A stretch of 64,000 bases of DNA from Paenibacillus sp. An7 (GTDB taxonomy: Bacteria; Bacillota; Bacilli; Paenibacillales; Paenibacillaceae), in NCBI RefSeq assembly GCF_009870785.1, contig NZ_WTWX01000002.1, forward strand, positions 395,484 through 459,483, given 5' to 3'. The notes under the pieces were generated by a model, which saw only the letters and a program-made list of their open reading frames with translations, had not been told where the DNA came from and did no database searches. Positions 55,859 through 64,000 of the stretch are shown one piece after another (within the stretch, counting starts at the first letter, position 1; every line of letters starts with the position of its first letter). The translations under genes were made by a program, and so were the position numbers.

Positions 55859-56995
55859 ATGAGTGAAACAAAATCTGTAGAGTTTGGTTGGTTTATTCCT
55901 ACGAATGGAGATGGCAGATATATTGGAACAGCGCTCGAAAGAGAGCCGTCCCAAGAATATTTTATTCAGGTTGCAAAGGCAGCAGAGAAAGCAGGTTATG
56001 AGTTCACCCTTATTCCCGCTGGCGGCGATTGCTGGGATGGCTGGATTGTAGGTTCTTGGGTGGCGGCACATACGACAAAACTGAAACCACTCATTGCAAT
56101 GAGACCTGGGCTTATCTCTCCGGTACTTGCTGCACGTATGGCATCTACGCTAGATCAAATGTCGGGGGGCAGAACTCTCATTAACGTGGTCACTGGGCAT
56201 TATCCGGCTGATCTTAAAGCCACGGGAGATCCGCTGCACGGTAGTCATGATGAACGATATGAGCGCACGAAAGAATTTTTAGATGTAGTTAAAGGGGTTT
56301 GGGGTGAAGACGGTTCAGGCAGTGGATTTAATTATGAAGGGCAACATTATCAAGTCGAGGGCGGCGTAAGTAAGCCAGCTTCTCTCCAAGATCCGCATCC
56401 TCCTCTGTACTTTGGCGGAAGTTCCGTTGCCGGAAAAAAGGTGGCTGCTGAAAGTGCAGACGTGTATCTGATGTGGGGCGAACCTCTCGAATGGATTCAG
56501 GAGCAGATTGCGGAGATGGAGCAGCATCTTAAAGATCTGAAAGAAAGAACGGGTATTTCTCGCACACTCCGCTACGGTATTCGTGCTCAAGTTGTTGTCC
56601 GGGAAACGGAAGAAGAGGCTTGGAAAGCAGCATGGAACATCCTTAGTAAAGTAGAACCGGATCAATTAAAGAATCAAGAAAAACTGCATGCCAAAACAGA
56701 CGCTACCAATCAAAAACGCCAAATGGATTTGTATGAACAATCGAAGGATCAAGACTATATCATCGGGCCAAATCTCTGGTCCGGATTATCAGCGGTACGT
56801 GGCGGCGGAGCGGTCGCTTTCGTAGGTACACCTGAACAAGTGTCTGACCGTCTGATCGAGTTTGTTGATGCAGGTGTAAGTTCCTTCATTCTGTCGGGAT
56901 ATCCTCATCTGGAAGAGGCAGAGATTACAGGGGAACTGCTGATGCCTGTGGTGAAAAGGAAACTTGCGGAGCGTGCGATTAGCGTAACGATTTAA
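55859..56995 (+). CDS. ssuD: FMNH2-dependent alkanesulfonate monooxygenase (SsuD-like)
   Basis: A 378-residue luciferase-like monooxygenase started at ATG 55859 behind GAGGAGA. The SsuD features are clear: FGWFIPTNGDGRYIG, the active-site region AGGDCWDGWIVGSWVAAHT, and RPGLISPVLAARMASTLDQMSGGR with the catalytic His/Arg neighbourhood. It desulfonates alkanesulfonates to release sulfite. The usual SsuABC transporter is absent. Other LLM enzymes with a sulfonate-like substrate cannot be excluded. Confidence 0.88.
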   Translation: MSETKSVEFGWFIPTNGDGRYIGTALEREPSQEYFIQVAKAAEKAGYEFTLIPAGGDCWDGWIVGSWVAAHTTKLKPLIAMRPGLISPVLAARMASTLDQMSGGRTLINVVTGHYPADLKATGDPLHGSHDERYERTKEFLDVVKGVWGEDGSGSGFNYEGQHYQVEGGVSKPASLQDPHPPLYFGGSSVAGKKVAAESADVYLMWGEPLEWIQEQIAEMEQHLKDLKERTGISRTLRYGIRAQVVVRETEEEAWKAAWNILSKVEPDQLKNQEKLHAKTDATNQKRQMDLYEQSKDQDYIIGPNLWSGLSAVRGGGAVAFVGTPEQVSDRLIEFVDAGVSSFILSGYPHLEEAEITGELLMPVVKRKLAERAISVTI

Positions 56996-57000
56996 TTTTT

Positions 57001-57162
57001 TTAAAATGGATATGTATTCTATGTGTAGGTACGCTCATATTCAATGGTTTCTTGTATTATGAGTTTCAAAAGCAAGAACTTCTGTACAGTCTCGTTCCCG
57101 CCATTGTACTAGCCTTAATTACAGGTATATTCTTACTCACTGCAGCTAATAAAAAAGCTTGA
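57001..57162 (+). pseudogene. Remnant of a two-helix membrane protein
   Basis: An open frame without start codon encodes two hydrophobic segments, WICILCVGTLIFNGFLYYEF and LVPAIVLALITGIFLLTAAN, ending in NKKA. It follows ssuD directly. It probably is a decayed small membrane protein gene. Confidence 0.35.
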
Positions 57163-57174
57163 GCATTTCATAGT

Positions 57175-57217
57175 AAAAAGCGTCTTCCACCTGTTAGGTT
57201 AGGAGACGCTTTTTATA
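57175..57217 (+). terminator. Terminator after ssuD
   Basis: AAAAAGCGTCT (57175-57185) pairs with AGACGCTTTTT (57204-57214). Confidence 0.75.
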
Positions 57218-57238
57218 ATGATTTATCCTCGTTCTCTT

Positions 57239-57720
57239 TTACGAAAAAACCTTTGTACACACATTCTTCCACTGAATTGCTTCTTGTTCTCTATGTACCT
57301 CTATAAACTCCTCTGCGATCGCTTCAAATTCCCCTTCTATAATAAGAAGAGAATCGGGACTGCGCATTAATATCATCCGCTCATAAGCGGCCACTGCCTA
57401 ATCTACCGCTTGATGAACCATCAATTCCGCAAGTGGTCTTGCGATGGCATAAGGAAGATCCTCCGGTTCTTCTCCAAGTACGATATCTATCAGCGTTCTA
57501 TTCAGTACCTGTAACCCTACGTGATCAGCATTACACATTAGAATTACCGCAGATCTCGTATCTGGCAACAAAAGAAAGTTTGAACGAAAACCTGTATCCC
57601 TTCCGCTGTGTGAGAGTACTCTTGCTCCCTTATAGTCATACAAACCAAGCACAGCCCACATCACTCATCTGCCCGCCCCAACCTGTCTTCGCATGTGGTG
57701 TAATATATCAATTTACATTT
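57239..57720 (-). pseudogene. Decayed serine hydrolase (class C beta-lactamase-like) gene
   Basis: The piece LSHSGRDTGFRSNFLLLPDTR is the KTG-box region of beta-lactamase-type serine hydrolases. It is followed by PEDLPYAIARPLAEL, an in-frame TAG near 57401, and then a continuing TPR-like tail (AAYERMILMRSPDSLLIIEG, VHREQEAIQWKN) up to a TAA at 57239. Upstream, TGWGGQMSDV lies in another frame, showing a frameshift. The N-terminal catalytic part is gone. Confidence 0.7.
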
Positions 57721-57928
57721 TATGGTATTTATTAAATAGATATAATAAAACTCTACAAATCGTCTCTACCAATACGCATTCCTCTATATGTAAAGTTGTG
57801 AAGTAAGAAGTGACTAGTATAAAATAGGATGATATCCATTTATATGGAAATATAATGTTTATGCTTTTTTTAAATTGTCACAGCCCCCCCTGTAGAGAAA
57901 CTTACATAAGTAAATGGAGGACGAATGC

Positions 57929-59953
57929 ATGAGTGAAAAACGTGTCATTACTGCCGAAGATCTGTACCGCCTAGTCTGGACCTGTGATCCATCTGTATCC
58001 CCAAATGGTAAACGTATTGCTTATGTATCTAAAAAGGTCAATCCGGACCGAGATGGTTATCACTCTCATATCCGTATACTTGAACGAAACAGCCACGTAG
58101 ATATCCCTTTTACTAGCGGAGAACAAGACAGCAATCCTCTATGGTCCCCTGATGGCAGCAAGCTGGCCTTTTTACGTAACAAAGAAGGGCAACGTCAAAT
58201 TTGGACAATCGCTGTAAATGGAGGAGAAGCGCAGGTTGTTACCTCGGCGAAACATGGGGTCAGTGGATATCAATGGTCACCGGACAGTACGCAGCTGCTG
58301 TATCGCAGCCAAGTTCCTTCCGCGAAAGAAGAGTCTTCTATAGAACAAGATGTTAGTAATACATCAAAATCCTCCCCTCTTAAACCGCTGGAAGAAGAAA
58401 TTATAGATCGCTTGCGATACAAAGCAGACGGCGGGGGACGTTGGAATGGCCGCAGATCTCACTTGTTTGTACATACACTTGGAAATATGGAAGCAACTCA
58501 GCTAACAATGGGTGATTACGATATTGGCGATTTTTGCTGGTCACCGGATGGAAGTCAGATTGCATTCACTTCAAGTATAGCGGAAGAACATAGCCAAGAT
58601 GATCTCGATCTCAGTCTAATGAACGACGTCTATGTCATAACCAATAGCGGAGAAAATCGCCGCAAATACACATCGTCAAGTACAACCATTTATTCGGTTT
58701 GTTTCTCTCCGGATGGACACTCTTTAGCCGTGTTTGGGAGTGATCATTCCCACCTCAATGCTACTCATGCTGGACTGTACATCCGATCTTTAGATGAAGA
58801 TGCAGCTTGGAAACCGCTAACCAAATCGTACGATATCCAGCTAACAAACTCCATGGTATCTGATATGCGTTCCGGTATTCGATCTAATGGTCCAGTATTT
58901 AGTGAGGATGGTCATTACCTTTATGCTCTTGTTACACAAGAAGGCGGTGTTCATCTTGCAAAGATTGCTGTAAACGGGGAAGGATATGAATGGGTATCTC
59001 ACGGTAAGCGAGATATCTATCAATTCCAATTGTTGAAGGGTGGTCATTTCGTCCTCGCAGCAGCAGACCTCACTCACCCTGGCGATTTATATGAACTCGA
59101 TCCCGAGACAGGTCAAGAGAACCGGCTTACACAGCATAATGAAGAATTACTAAACGAGCTGATCATTGCGACTCCTGAAGAGTTCCAAATCGAAGCTTCG
59201 GATGGCGCCTTACTTCAAGGATGGATTATGAAACCGGCAGGCACGAAAAGAGGAGACAAAATCCCGACCGTGCTTGAAATTCATGGTGGGCCGCATGCCA
59301 TGTATGGATACACCTTTTTACATGAATTTCAGTTGCTCGTGGCAAGAGGATATGCGGTAATCTACACCAATCCGCGCGGCGGGCATGGATATAGCCAAGA
59401 ATTCGTGAGCAGTGTACGAGGCGATTATGGAGGAAGAGACTATCAAGATTTAATGGAATTCACCGATTATGCGGTAGCACATTATGATTATATTGATGAA
59501 GAAAGACTGCTCGTTACAGGTGGAAGTTACGGCGGTTTTATGACAAACTGGATTGTTGGTCATACGAATCGCTTTAAGGCAGCGGTAACGCAGCGTTCCA
59601 TCTCCAACTGGATTTCATTCTATGGGGTAAGTGACATTGGTTTCTTCTTCACGGAAGATCAAATTGGCGGAAATGTATGGGACAATACGGAAGTGCTATG
59701 GAAACACTCTCCGTTAGCATATGTTCATAAAATAGAGACGCCGCTCCTTATTTTACACGGTGAGGAGGATCTTCGTTGCCCGATTGAACAAGCAGAGCAG
59801 CTGTTTAATGCCTTGAAACGTTTGGGCAAGAAAACGCAGTTTATTCGTTTTCCTAAAGCAAACCATGACTTATCGCGCGGCGGCCATCCTAGTCTTCGGG
59901 TAAAACGCCTGAATCATATTGTCCGCTGGTTTGATGAGCATAAAGATCTATAG
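57929..59953 (+). CDS. S9-family prolyl oligopeptidase-type peptidase (YuxL-like)
   Basis: A 674-residue serine peptidase. ATG 57929 lies eight bases after GGAGG. Residues about 1-400 form a beta-propeller (repeated SPDG and SPDS motifs) and about 420-674 an alpha/beta hydrolase. Ser is in VTGGSYGGFMT (about 533), Asp in LHGEEDLRCP and His in KANHDLSRGGHP. Members remove acyl-amino acids or short peptides. Cytosolic, monocistronic, with a terminator. Confidence 0.93.
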   Translation: MSEKRVITAEDLYRLVWTCDPSVSPNGKRIAYVSKKVNPDRDGYHSHIRILERNSHVDIPFTSGEQDSNPLWSPDGSKLAFLRNKEGQRQIWTIAVNGGEAQVVTSAKHGVSGYQWSPDSTQLLYRSQVPSAKEESSIEQDVSNTSKSSPLKPLEEEIIDRLRYKADGGGRWNGRRSHLFVHTLGNMEATQLTMGDYDIGDFCWSPDGSQIAFTSSIAEEHSQDDLDLSLMNDVYVITNSGENRRKYTSSSTTIYSVCFSPDGHSLAVFGSDHSHLNATHAGLYIRSLDEDAAWKPLTKSYDIQLTNSMVSDMRSGIRSNGPVFSEDGHYLYALVTQEGGVHLAKIAVNGEGYEWVSHGKRDIYQFQLLKGGHFVLAAADLTHPGDLYELDPETGQENRLTQHNEELLNELIIATPEEFQIEASDGALLQGWIMKPAGTKRGDKIPTVLEIHGGPHAMYGYTFLHEFQLLVARGYAVIYTNPRGGHGYSQEFVSSVRGDYGGRDYQDLMEFTDYAVAHYDYIDEERLLVTGGSYGGFMTNWIVGHTNRFKAAVTQRSISNWISFYGVSDIGFFFTEDQIGGNVWDNTEVLWKHSPLAYVHKIETPLLILHGEEDLRCPIEQAEQLFNALKRLGKKTQFIRFPKANHDLSRGGHPSLRVKRLNHIVRWFDEHKDL

Positions 59954-60021
59954 ACTATATTAATAAATGAATTATTTAATCGTTAGGAATCATCCCCTCT
60001 TTTAACCAAATAAACGAAAAT

Positions 60022-60056
60022 ACAGCCAGAACAAAATTTGTTTTGGCTGTTTTCCT
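60022..60056. terminator. Bidirectional terminator
   Basis: ACAGCCAGAACAAA (60022-60035) pairs with TTTGTTTTGGCTGT (60037-60050) with one G-T pair, then T. Confidence 0.75.
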
Positions 60057-60088
60057 TTTATAGAAGTGCATCGTGCATTGTAAGTCCC

Positions 60089-61003
60089 CTAAATCAACTG
60101 TTTGCCTGCCCCTGCAATAATTTGTTTGACCTTCGTTTCCAGGCTGATGATGCTCTCTTTCTGAGCAACAATCTCCCCCGCAATGGTTGCCAGCTTCGTT
60201 AGGGAGGCGAGTACTTCTGCGCCTTCTTTCTTCTTCACAATGACATTAAAGTTTTTCATTTCTGCGGTAAATCGTTTTTTGGCTGCACTCATATTGCTTT
60301 TCGTCGATTTGATCTGTACTTTTACGGGGTCTTGTTGAGCGAGTGAGTTTTTCACCTTTTTGACCGCTTCATCACGGGTTTTCTTTGCTGCGGTGAGCTT
60401 GTCCTGTTTTCTTCGAATATCTTCTTTTGCCAAGGTAACCGCTACTTTCGTCGTATCTACTTGTGCTTTTACAGCAGCAGTCAGTTCCTTGTTTTTTATT
60501 TTTCGAGCAAGTGCCAGCTCTTTGGTGAGTGAAGAGTATAGGGTAAACAGCGGTTCATATCGTTTTTTGGTGCTGGTCACATCTTGATTAAGTGTCGCGA
60601 TTTTGTCTGCCTGATGCTGCTTTAACCGAGTACGCAGTCTAGCTTCCGCTTCTTTGTTCTCATAATAGAGGGCTGAGGTCTGCTGTGAAAGCGAAGTGTC
60701 TTTTTGCTGAAGACTGACAAGATTGGCTTCTTGCTTCGCCAAAGCCTGGGCGATCGAAGTCGTTGACGAAGTTTTTGTCTGCGTGAGCATCTTCTTACCG
60801 GTAATGGACAGTTCAAAACCGGCTGCTTCTACAGACGGCATCACCGTCATCGTCATGAGCAAAATTCCAGCGAACAAGGAGATCACTCCTTTTTTACAAA
60901 TCGATAATAACCTGCTTTTTCTGTCCCTCGTGTTGTTGCTATTTCGCTCCAAGAGACTACTCACTTGTTCCTTCTGCCTGCTGGATACCTTTTCTTTTGT
61001 CAC
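60089..61003 (-). CDS. Exported coiled-coil hypothetical protein
   Basis: A 304-residue protein started at GTG 61003 behind AGAGGTAATCAA; an upstream ATG at 61030 has no site. A membrane/signal segment (about 40-60, ISLFAGILLMTMTVMPSVEA) is followed by a very Lys/Ala/Gln-rich helical region (about 75-280) with heptad-like runs (LAKQEANLVSLQQKD, LRTRLKQHQADKIATL). It is probably a secreted, elongated coiled-coil protein; no domain is recognised. The gene lies behind a leader ORF and terminator. Confidence 0.7.
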   Translation of the reverse strand: MTKEKVSSRQKEQVSSLLERNSNNTRDRKSRLLSICKKGVISLFAGILLMTMTVMPSVEAAGFELSITGKKMLTQTKTSSTTSIAQALAKQEANLVSLQQKDTSLSQQTSALYYENKEAEARLRTRLKQHQADKIATLNQDVTSTKKRYEPLFTLYSSLTKELALARKIKNKELTAAVKAQVDTTKVAVTLAKEDIRRKQDKLTAAKKTRDEAVKKVKNSLAQQDPVKVQIKSTKSNMSAAKKRFTAEMKNFNVIVKKKEGAEVLASLTKLATIAGEIVAQKESIISLETKVKQIIAGAGKQLI

Positions 61004-61023
61004 TTGATTACCTCTTTTCCGGA

Positions 61024-61089
61024 TCAACATAAACGCAAAAAAACCCGCAAGAAGAGGCTGATTCGCCTTCTCTTACGGGTTCTTCCCAT
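61024..61089 (-). CDS. Candidate Arg-rich leader peptide (21 aa)
   Basis: An ORF starts at ATG 61089, about 30 nt after the predicted transcript start, and encodes MGRTRKRRRISLFLRVFLRLC. It contains the terminator hairpin and ends 20 bp before the GTG start of the coiled-coil protein gene. The layout fits transcription attenuation by a translating ribosome. The ribosome-binding site is weak. Confidence 0.4.
   Translation of the reverse strand: MGRTRKRRRISLFLRVFLRLC
61037..61081 (-). terminator. Conditional terminator ahead of the coiled-coil protein gene
   Basis: On the minus strand AACCCGTAAGAGAAGGC (61065-61081) pairs with GCCTCTTCTTGCGGGTT (61042-61058), followed by seven T. It lies between promoter and gene. 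Confidence 0.65.
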
Positions 61090-61125
61090 ATATGCCGTTC
61101 CTGTATAATTTTCTTTGTCTCTTTA

Positions 61126-61155
61126 TATATACTGTATTCTCTCTCTAACCGTCAA
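61126..61155 (-). promoter_or_regulatory. Sigma-A promoter of the coiled-coil protein gene
   Basis: TTGACG (61150-61155), 18 bp and TATATA (61126-61131) on the minus strand. Confidence 0.55.
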
Positions 61156-61230
61156 GCTAATCTAGCTCTGTTTAACCCTTTTTTAACTATTTTTCTATTT
61201 TCGATTTCAATGCTATTTCAATGTTTCTTT

Positions 61231-61380
61231 TTACTGTACTCCTTCAGGGAAATCATCCAGCGACCAAATGATGACATCTCCATTATTAAAAGTGACCTTA
61301 ACGAGGTAAGGATCATCCCTCCTCGTCTTTCTTTTTGTATCGAATGCTTTTCCGATTTTAAAGGCGAATGTGCTGCTCCT
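61231..61380 (-). pseudogene. Start-less small reading frame, possible remnant
   Basis: The frame reads FKIGKAFDTKRKTRRDDPYL followed by VKVTFNNGDVIIWSLDDFPE and ends with TAA at 61231. GGAGG lies upstream, but no in-frame start codon follows it. It may be a decayed small gene or use an unusual start. The 300-bp neighbourhood has no better gene. Confidence 0.35.
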
Positions 61381-61448
61381 CCGACCGATTCACGCACCTT
61401 TGGCAGGGGAGAGGTGTGCAACCCTTCGTGGGTATCTCAATGAAGTCG

Positions 61449-61488
61449 CAAAAAAAGCCCAGCTCTATGTAAACACTGAGCTGGGCTT
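61449..61488 (-). terminator. Terminator of the formate dehydrogenase operon
   Basis: AAGCCCAGCTC (61455-61465) pairs with GAGCTGGGCTT (61478-61488), with an A-rich run that is the T tract on the minus strand. Confidence 0.7.
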
Positions 61489-61553
61489 CTGGGGGCTGAT
61501 ACGAAGGTCATTACACATTCCACCGGTTCAATTGATTAACAATCGATCATGTA

Positions 61554-62093
61554 TCAAACTTCGTTCGTCACGTCCTGCTTGTCGCTGTTCATTTCACGAT
61601 TCACTTTCTGCGGGGGCTTTCCAAGCTGCTCTCCCATGCTCTTGAGGAAGTTCAGCATGATCGTAGCGGAACGAATGACATCAGGATCCTTCATCATATG
61701 GAGAAGATCGAAAAATCCTTTTTGTTCCAACTCCTTATCCGTATCGAGCGCTTTGTTTAATCCCTGGCTGACCGCGTTCATCGTACGCTGCACTTTATGT
61801 GGCTCCAGCATACTAAGAAACTGAAACCCTGTTACCGCATTTTTCAGCACGACTGGCATGCCAGACACTTTCATGAATTCAAATACATGAGGCATAACAT
61901 TTTCGCGGTTTTTCACCATCCCTTGGACGATTTCCAGATAACCCGCCTCATACATTTCCTGAATAATATCCATGAACATGAGCAGTCCCGGATTACTTTT
62001 AGCCGCACCTTCAGCCAAGCGCTCCAAGTCTAGCTCCCTTAGCTCTTCTTCCGTCGGGCATTGACGGTTAATCTGTGTAATTGGGCTTGCCAT
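61554..62093 (-). CDS. DUF1641 protein, formate dehydrogenase partner (YrhD-like)
   Basis: A 179-residue helical protein. DUF1641 members sit beside molybdopterin formate dehydrogenase genes in Bacillus (YrhD with YrhE), and the core (EMYEAGYLEIVQGMVKNRENV, LLHMMKDPDVIRSATIMLNF) agrees. GGAGGAC precedes ATG 62093, two bases after the fdhF stop. Its function is unknown; an accessory role is inferred. Confidence 0.85.
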   Translation of the reverse strand: MASPITQINRQCPTEEELRELDLERLAEGAAKSNPGLLMFMDIIQEMYEAGYLEIVQGMVKNRENVMPHVFEFMKVSGMPVVLKNAVTGFQFLSMLEPHKVQRTMNAVSQGLNKALDTDKELEQKGFFDLLHMMKDPDVIRSATIMLNFLKSMGEQLGKPPQKVNREMNSDKQDVTNEV

Positions 62094-62095
62094 CC

Positions 62096-64000
62096 TTAGT
62101 CCTCCTCTCTCCGAATAACCTCTTCAACCGGTACAAAGTCCGGCCGATTCCATTTATCCTGAACCCGGACACCGATCTGCGGATTCCGCTGGGTGTCGAT
62201 GCGGTGGTTGGATTTCGGAAGCGGTGACTCTCCGTCGTAAGACAATACTTCCATCGCCACAGCCGTCTCCTTGTAGTTCGGGGTATCTGTTACTAGGTCG
62301 TGCTCGCTGCTGGTGAGGAAGTTGATGGCCTGATTACTGCTCGACGTATTCATAGGCAGATACAGTTCATTGCCTTTCACCCGATCCGTGATGAGCACGC
62401 GGAGTTTGACAGCGCCTTCAGGAGAAGTCAGACGCACCGTCGCGCCGTCCTTGATTCCCCGCTCGGCGGCCAGTTCCGGTGAGACCTCCAGCCATGCGTT
62501 AGGCACTTTATGTGTAATTGCAGCGGATTGATAAGTCATATTCCCTTCATGGAAATGTTCCAGCAGACGCCCGTTGTTGATATGCAGATCATATTTCTGT
62601 TCATAGGTTTGCGGCGGTGTCCAATCCACTGGGAACAGCTTCGCTTTGCCATCCGGGAAATGAAACTCGTCCTGATACAGCAGCGGCGTTCCCTTACCGT
62701 CGGGCTCAACGGGCCATACCTGGCTCTTCCAGCCTTCGAGCCGTTCATAGCTCACCCCCGCGAACAGCGGAGTCAAGACCGAAGCTTCGTCCATGATTTG
62801 CGATGGATGCGTATAATTCCAGTTAGCCCCCATCGCGTTAGCTACAAGCTGGATAATTTCCCAATCCGGCTTGGATTCGCCCATCGGCTCGAATACAGGA
62901 TAAAAGCGCTGAATTCTGCGTTCGGTATTCGTGAACGTACCATCGCGTTAGCTACAAGCTGGATAATTTCCCAATCCGGCTTGGATTCGCCCATCGGCTC
63001 GAATACAGGATAAAAGCGCTGAATTCTGCGTTCGGTATTCGTGAACGTACCGTCTTTTTCCAAGCTTGGAGCTGCTGGCAGGATGACGTCTGCATACCGG
63101 GCGGTACGAGAGAAAAAGACGTCCTGAACGATAAAAAACTTCAGCTTTCTGAAGGCTTCATCGACCACATTAGCATTAGCATCGACAAGAGCCATGTCCT
63201 CACCGAACAGGTACATCGCCTGGATCTTTCCTTCCTGGATGGCATCGACCATCTCATGGTTGTTGTAGCCGGTATGCTTAGGTAGCTCTACACCCCAAGC
63301 CCGCTCATAACGGGTACGAACTTCCTCATCCTCAACCGATTCATAGCCAGGGAACAAGTTCGGCTGCGTGCCAAAGTCACAAGCACCTTGCACATTGTTA
63401 TGTCCACGAAGCGGATAGGCTCCTGTACCTGGTTTACCGAAGTTGCCCGTTACCAGCTGAAGATTGCAGATTGCTGTGCTCGTATCGGTTCCGCCTTTAT
63501 GCTGGGTAACACCCATGGCCCACAGGATACAGGTCGAATCCGATTCATGGATCATGTTGGCGACCTGTATCAGCGTTTCTTTGCTGATACCTGTCATTTC
63601 TTCAGCATAATCCAGTGTATATTTCTGAAGCGATTGCACGAACTCTTCATAGCCGTTGACGCGCTGATCTAGGAATTCGCGGTCTTCCCAGCCCTGATCG
63701 ATGATGTACTTGGCGATCGCATTCAACCAGATCAGATCCGTGCTGTGCTTTGGATGTAGGTGAATGTCTGCACGTTCCGCCATTTCGTTCTTGCGCAGAT
63801 CGGATACGATCAACTTCTGGCCGTGAAGCTTATGTGCTCGCTTGATTCTCGTCGCTAGTACCGGATGTGATTCCGCCGTGTTCGCTCCGATAATGATGAC
63901 AAGTCCGGCCTTTTGGATATCTTCGATCGTGCCGGAATCGCCGCCGTACCCTACCGTTCGTAACAGCGCCTGGGAAGCTGGGGTCTGACAGTATCGTGCA
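62096..64000 (-). pseudogene. fdhF: Formate dehydrogenase alpha subunit, 5' end beyond window, frame broken by tandem duplication
   Basis: The visible part encodes the molybdopterin domain ([76 protein letters not shown]) and the C-terminal dinucleotide-binding domain (LHINNGRLLEHFHEGNM, NTSSSNQAINFLTSSEHD). It oxidises formate to carbon dioxide. A perfect 110-bp tandem duplication (62831-63050) shifts the frame by two bases, splitting the gene into two overlapping frames. Deleting one copy restores a continuous protein. The N-terminal ferredoxin-like part lies outside the window. Confidence 0.85.
62830..63051. repeat. Perfect 110-bp tandem duplication inside fdhF
   Basis: 62831-62940 and 62941-63050 are identical base for base. 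110 is not a multiple of three, so it causes a frameshift. The junction has a single-base overlap (C). Confidence 0.95.

Noticed and set aside
62510-63013. 167-codon plus-strand ORF opposite fdhF
   Set aside because: It is a mirror frame of the higher-GC formate dehydrogenase gene and includes the duplicated block; no start site.

Overview
The window looks like a chromosomal segment of a Paenibacillus-type, spore-forming Bacillota. The clues are strong GGAGG ribosome-binding sites, frequent GTG and TTG starts, an S-layer-homology exoprotein, many AraC-type sugar regulators, a CUT1 sugar importer without its own ATPase, catabolite-repression (cre) boxes before plant polysaccharide enzymes, and B. 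subtilis-like proteins (YqkE, YwaF, AmpS, a DUF1641/formate dehydrogenase pair). No rRNA, tRNA, CRISPR array, transposase or prophage was seen. It reads as ordinary accessory-rich chromosome.

Layout: 1-4.4 kb holds a cut-off SLH protein gene and a heterodimeric ABC exporter pair behind a leader ORF that spans a terminator hairpin. 4.6-7.4 kb holds a WXG100-headed probable type VII effector, a small membrane protein (candidate immunity) and a protein with EspG-like organisation. 7.5-8.3 kb has a MerR/TipAS regulator with its 19-bp-spacer promoter. 8.4-11 kb has a GH51 arabinofuranosidase divergent from its likely regulator. 11-22.9 kb holds envelope, signalling and housekeeping genes: NlpC/P60, acyltransferase, aldo/keto reductase, orphan sensor kinase, cyclophilin lipoprotein, YqkE, SDR and a YwaF pair. 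23-27.4 kb has aspartase and a divergent proline-degradation pair around a large inverted repeat. 27.7-30.8 kb has a GH127 beta-L-arabinofuranosidase and a CE1-like esterase. 31-37.6 kb has small unknown genes, aminopeptidase AmpS, an alanine dehydrogenase remnant, a Cas4/RecB-like nuclease and a kinase-like protein. 37.7-41 kb has a GH5-X2-CBM46 glucanase and a purine permease with a structured leader. 41.3-47.6 kb has sugar genes under two AraC regulators (an oxidoreductase with two TIM-barrel isomerases; GH27). 48-57 kb has Mug, an AEC transporter, an EAL protein, an MsmEFG-like importer with AraC, and SsuD. 57-64 kb has gene remnants, an S9 peptidase, a secreted coiled-coil protein behind a leader peptide/terminator, and a DUF1641 gene next to a formate dehydrogenase gene.

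How it fits together: the GH51, GH127, esterase, GH5 and GH27 genes suggest use of arabinan, arabinoxylan, xyloglucan and galactosides, with import by an MsmX-energised ABC system and cre boxes imposing glucose repression. The most noteworthy observations are the probable type VII effector/immunity/adaptor cluster, two leader ORFs that overlap terminator hairpins, the structured leader of the purine permease, the inverted repeat between the proline genes, and a perfect 110-bp tandem duplication that breaks the formate dehydrogenase frame.
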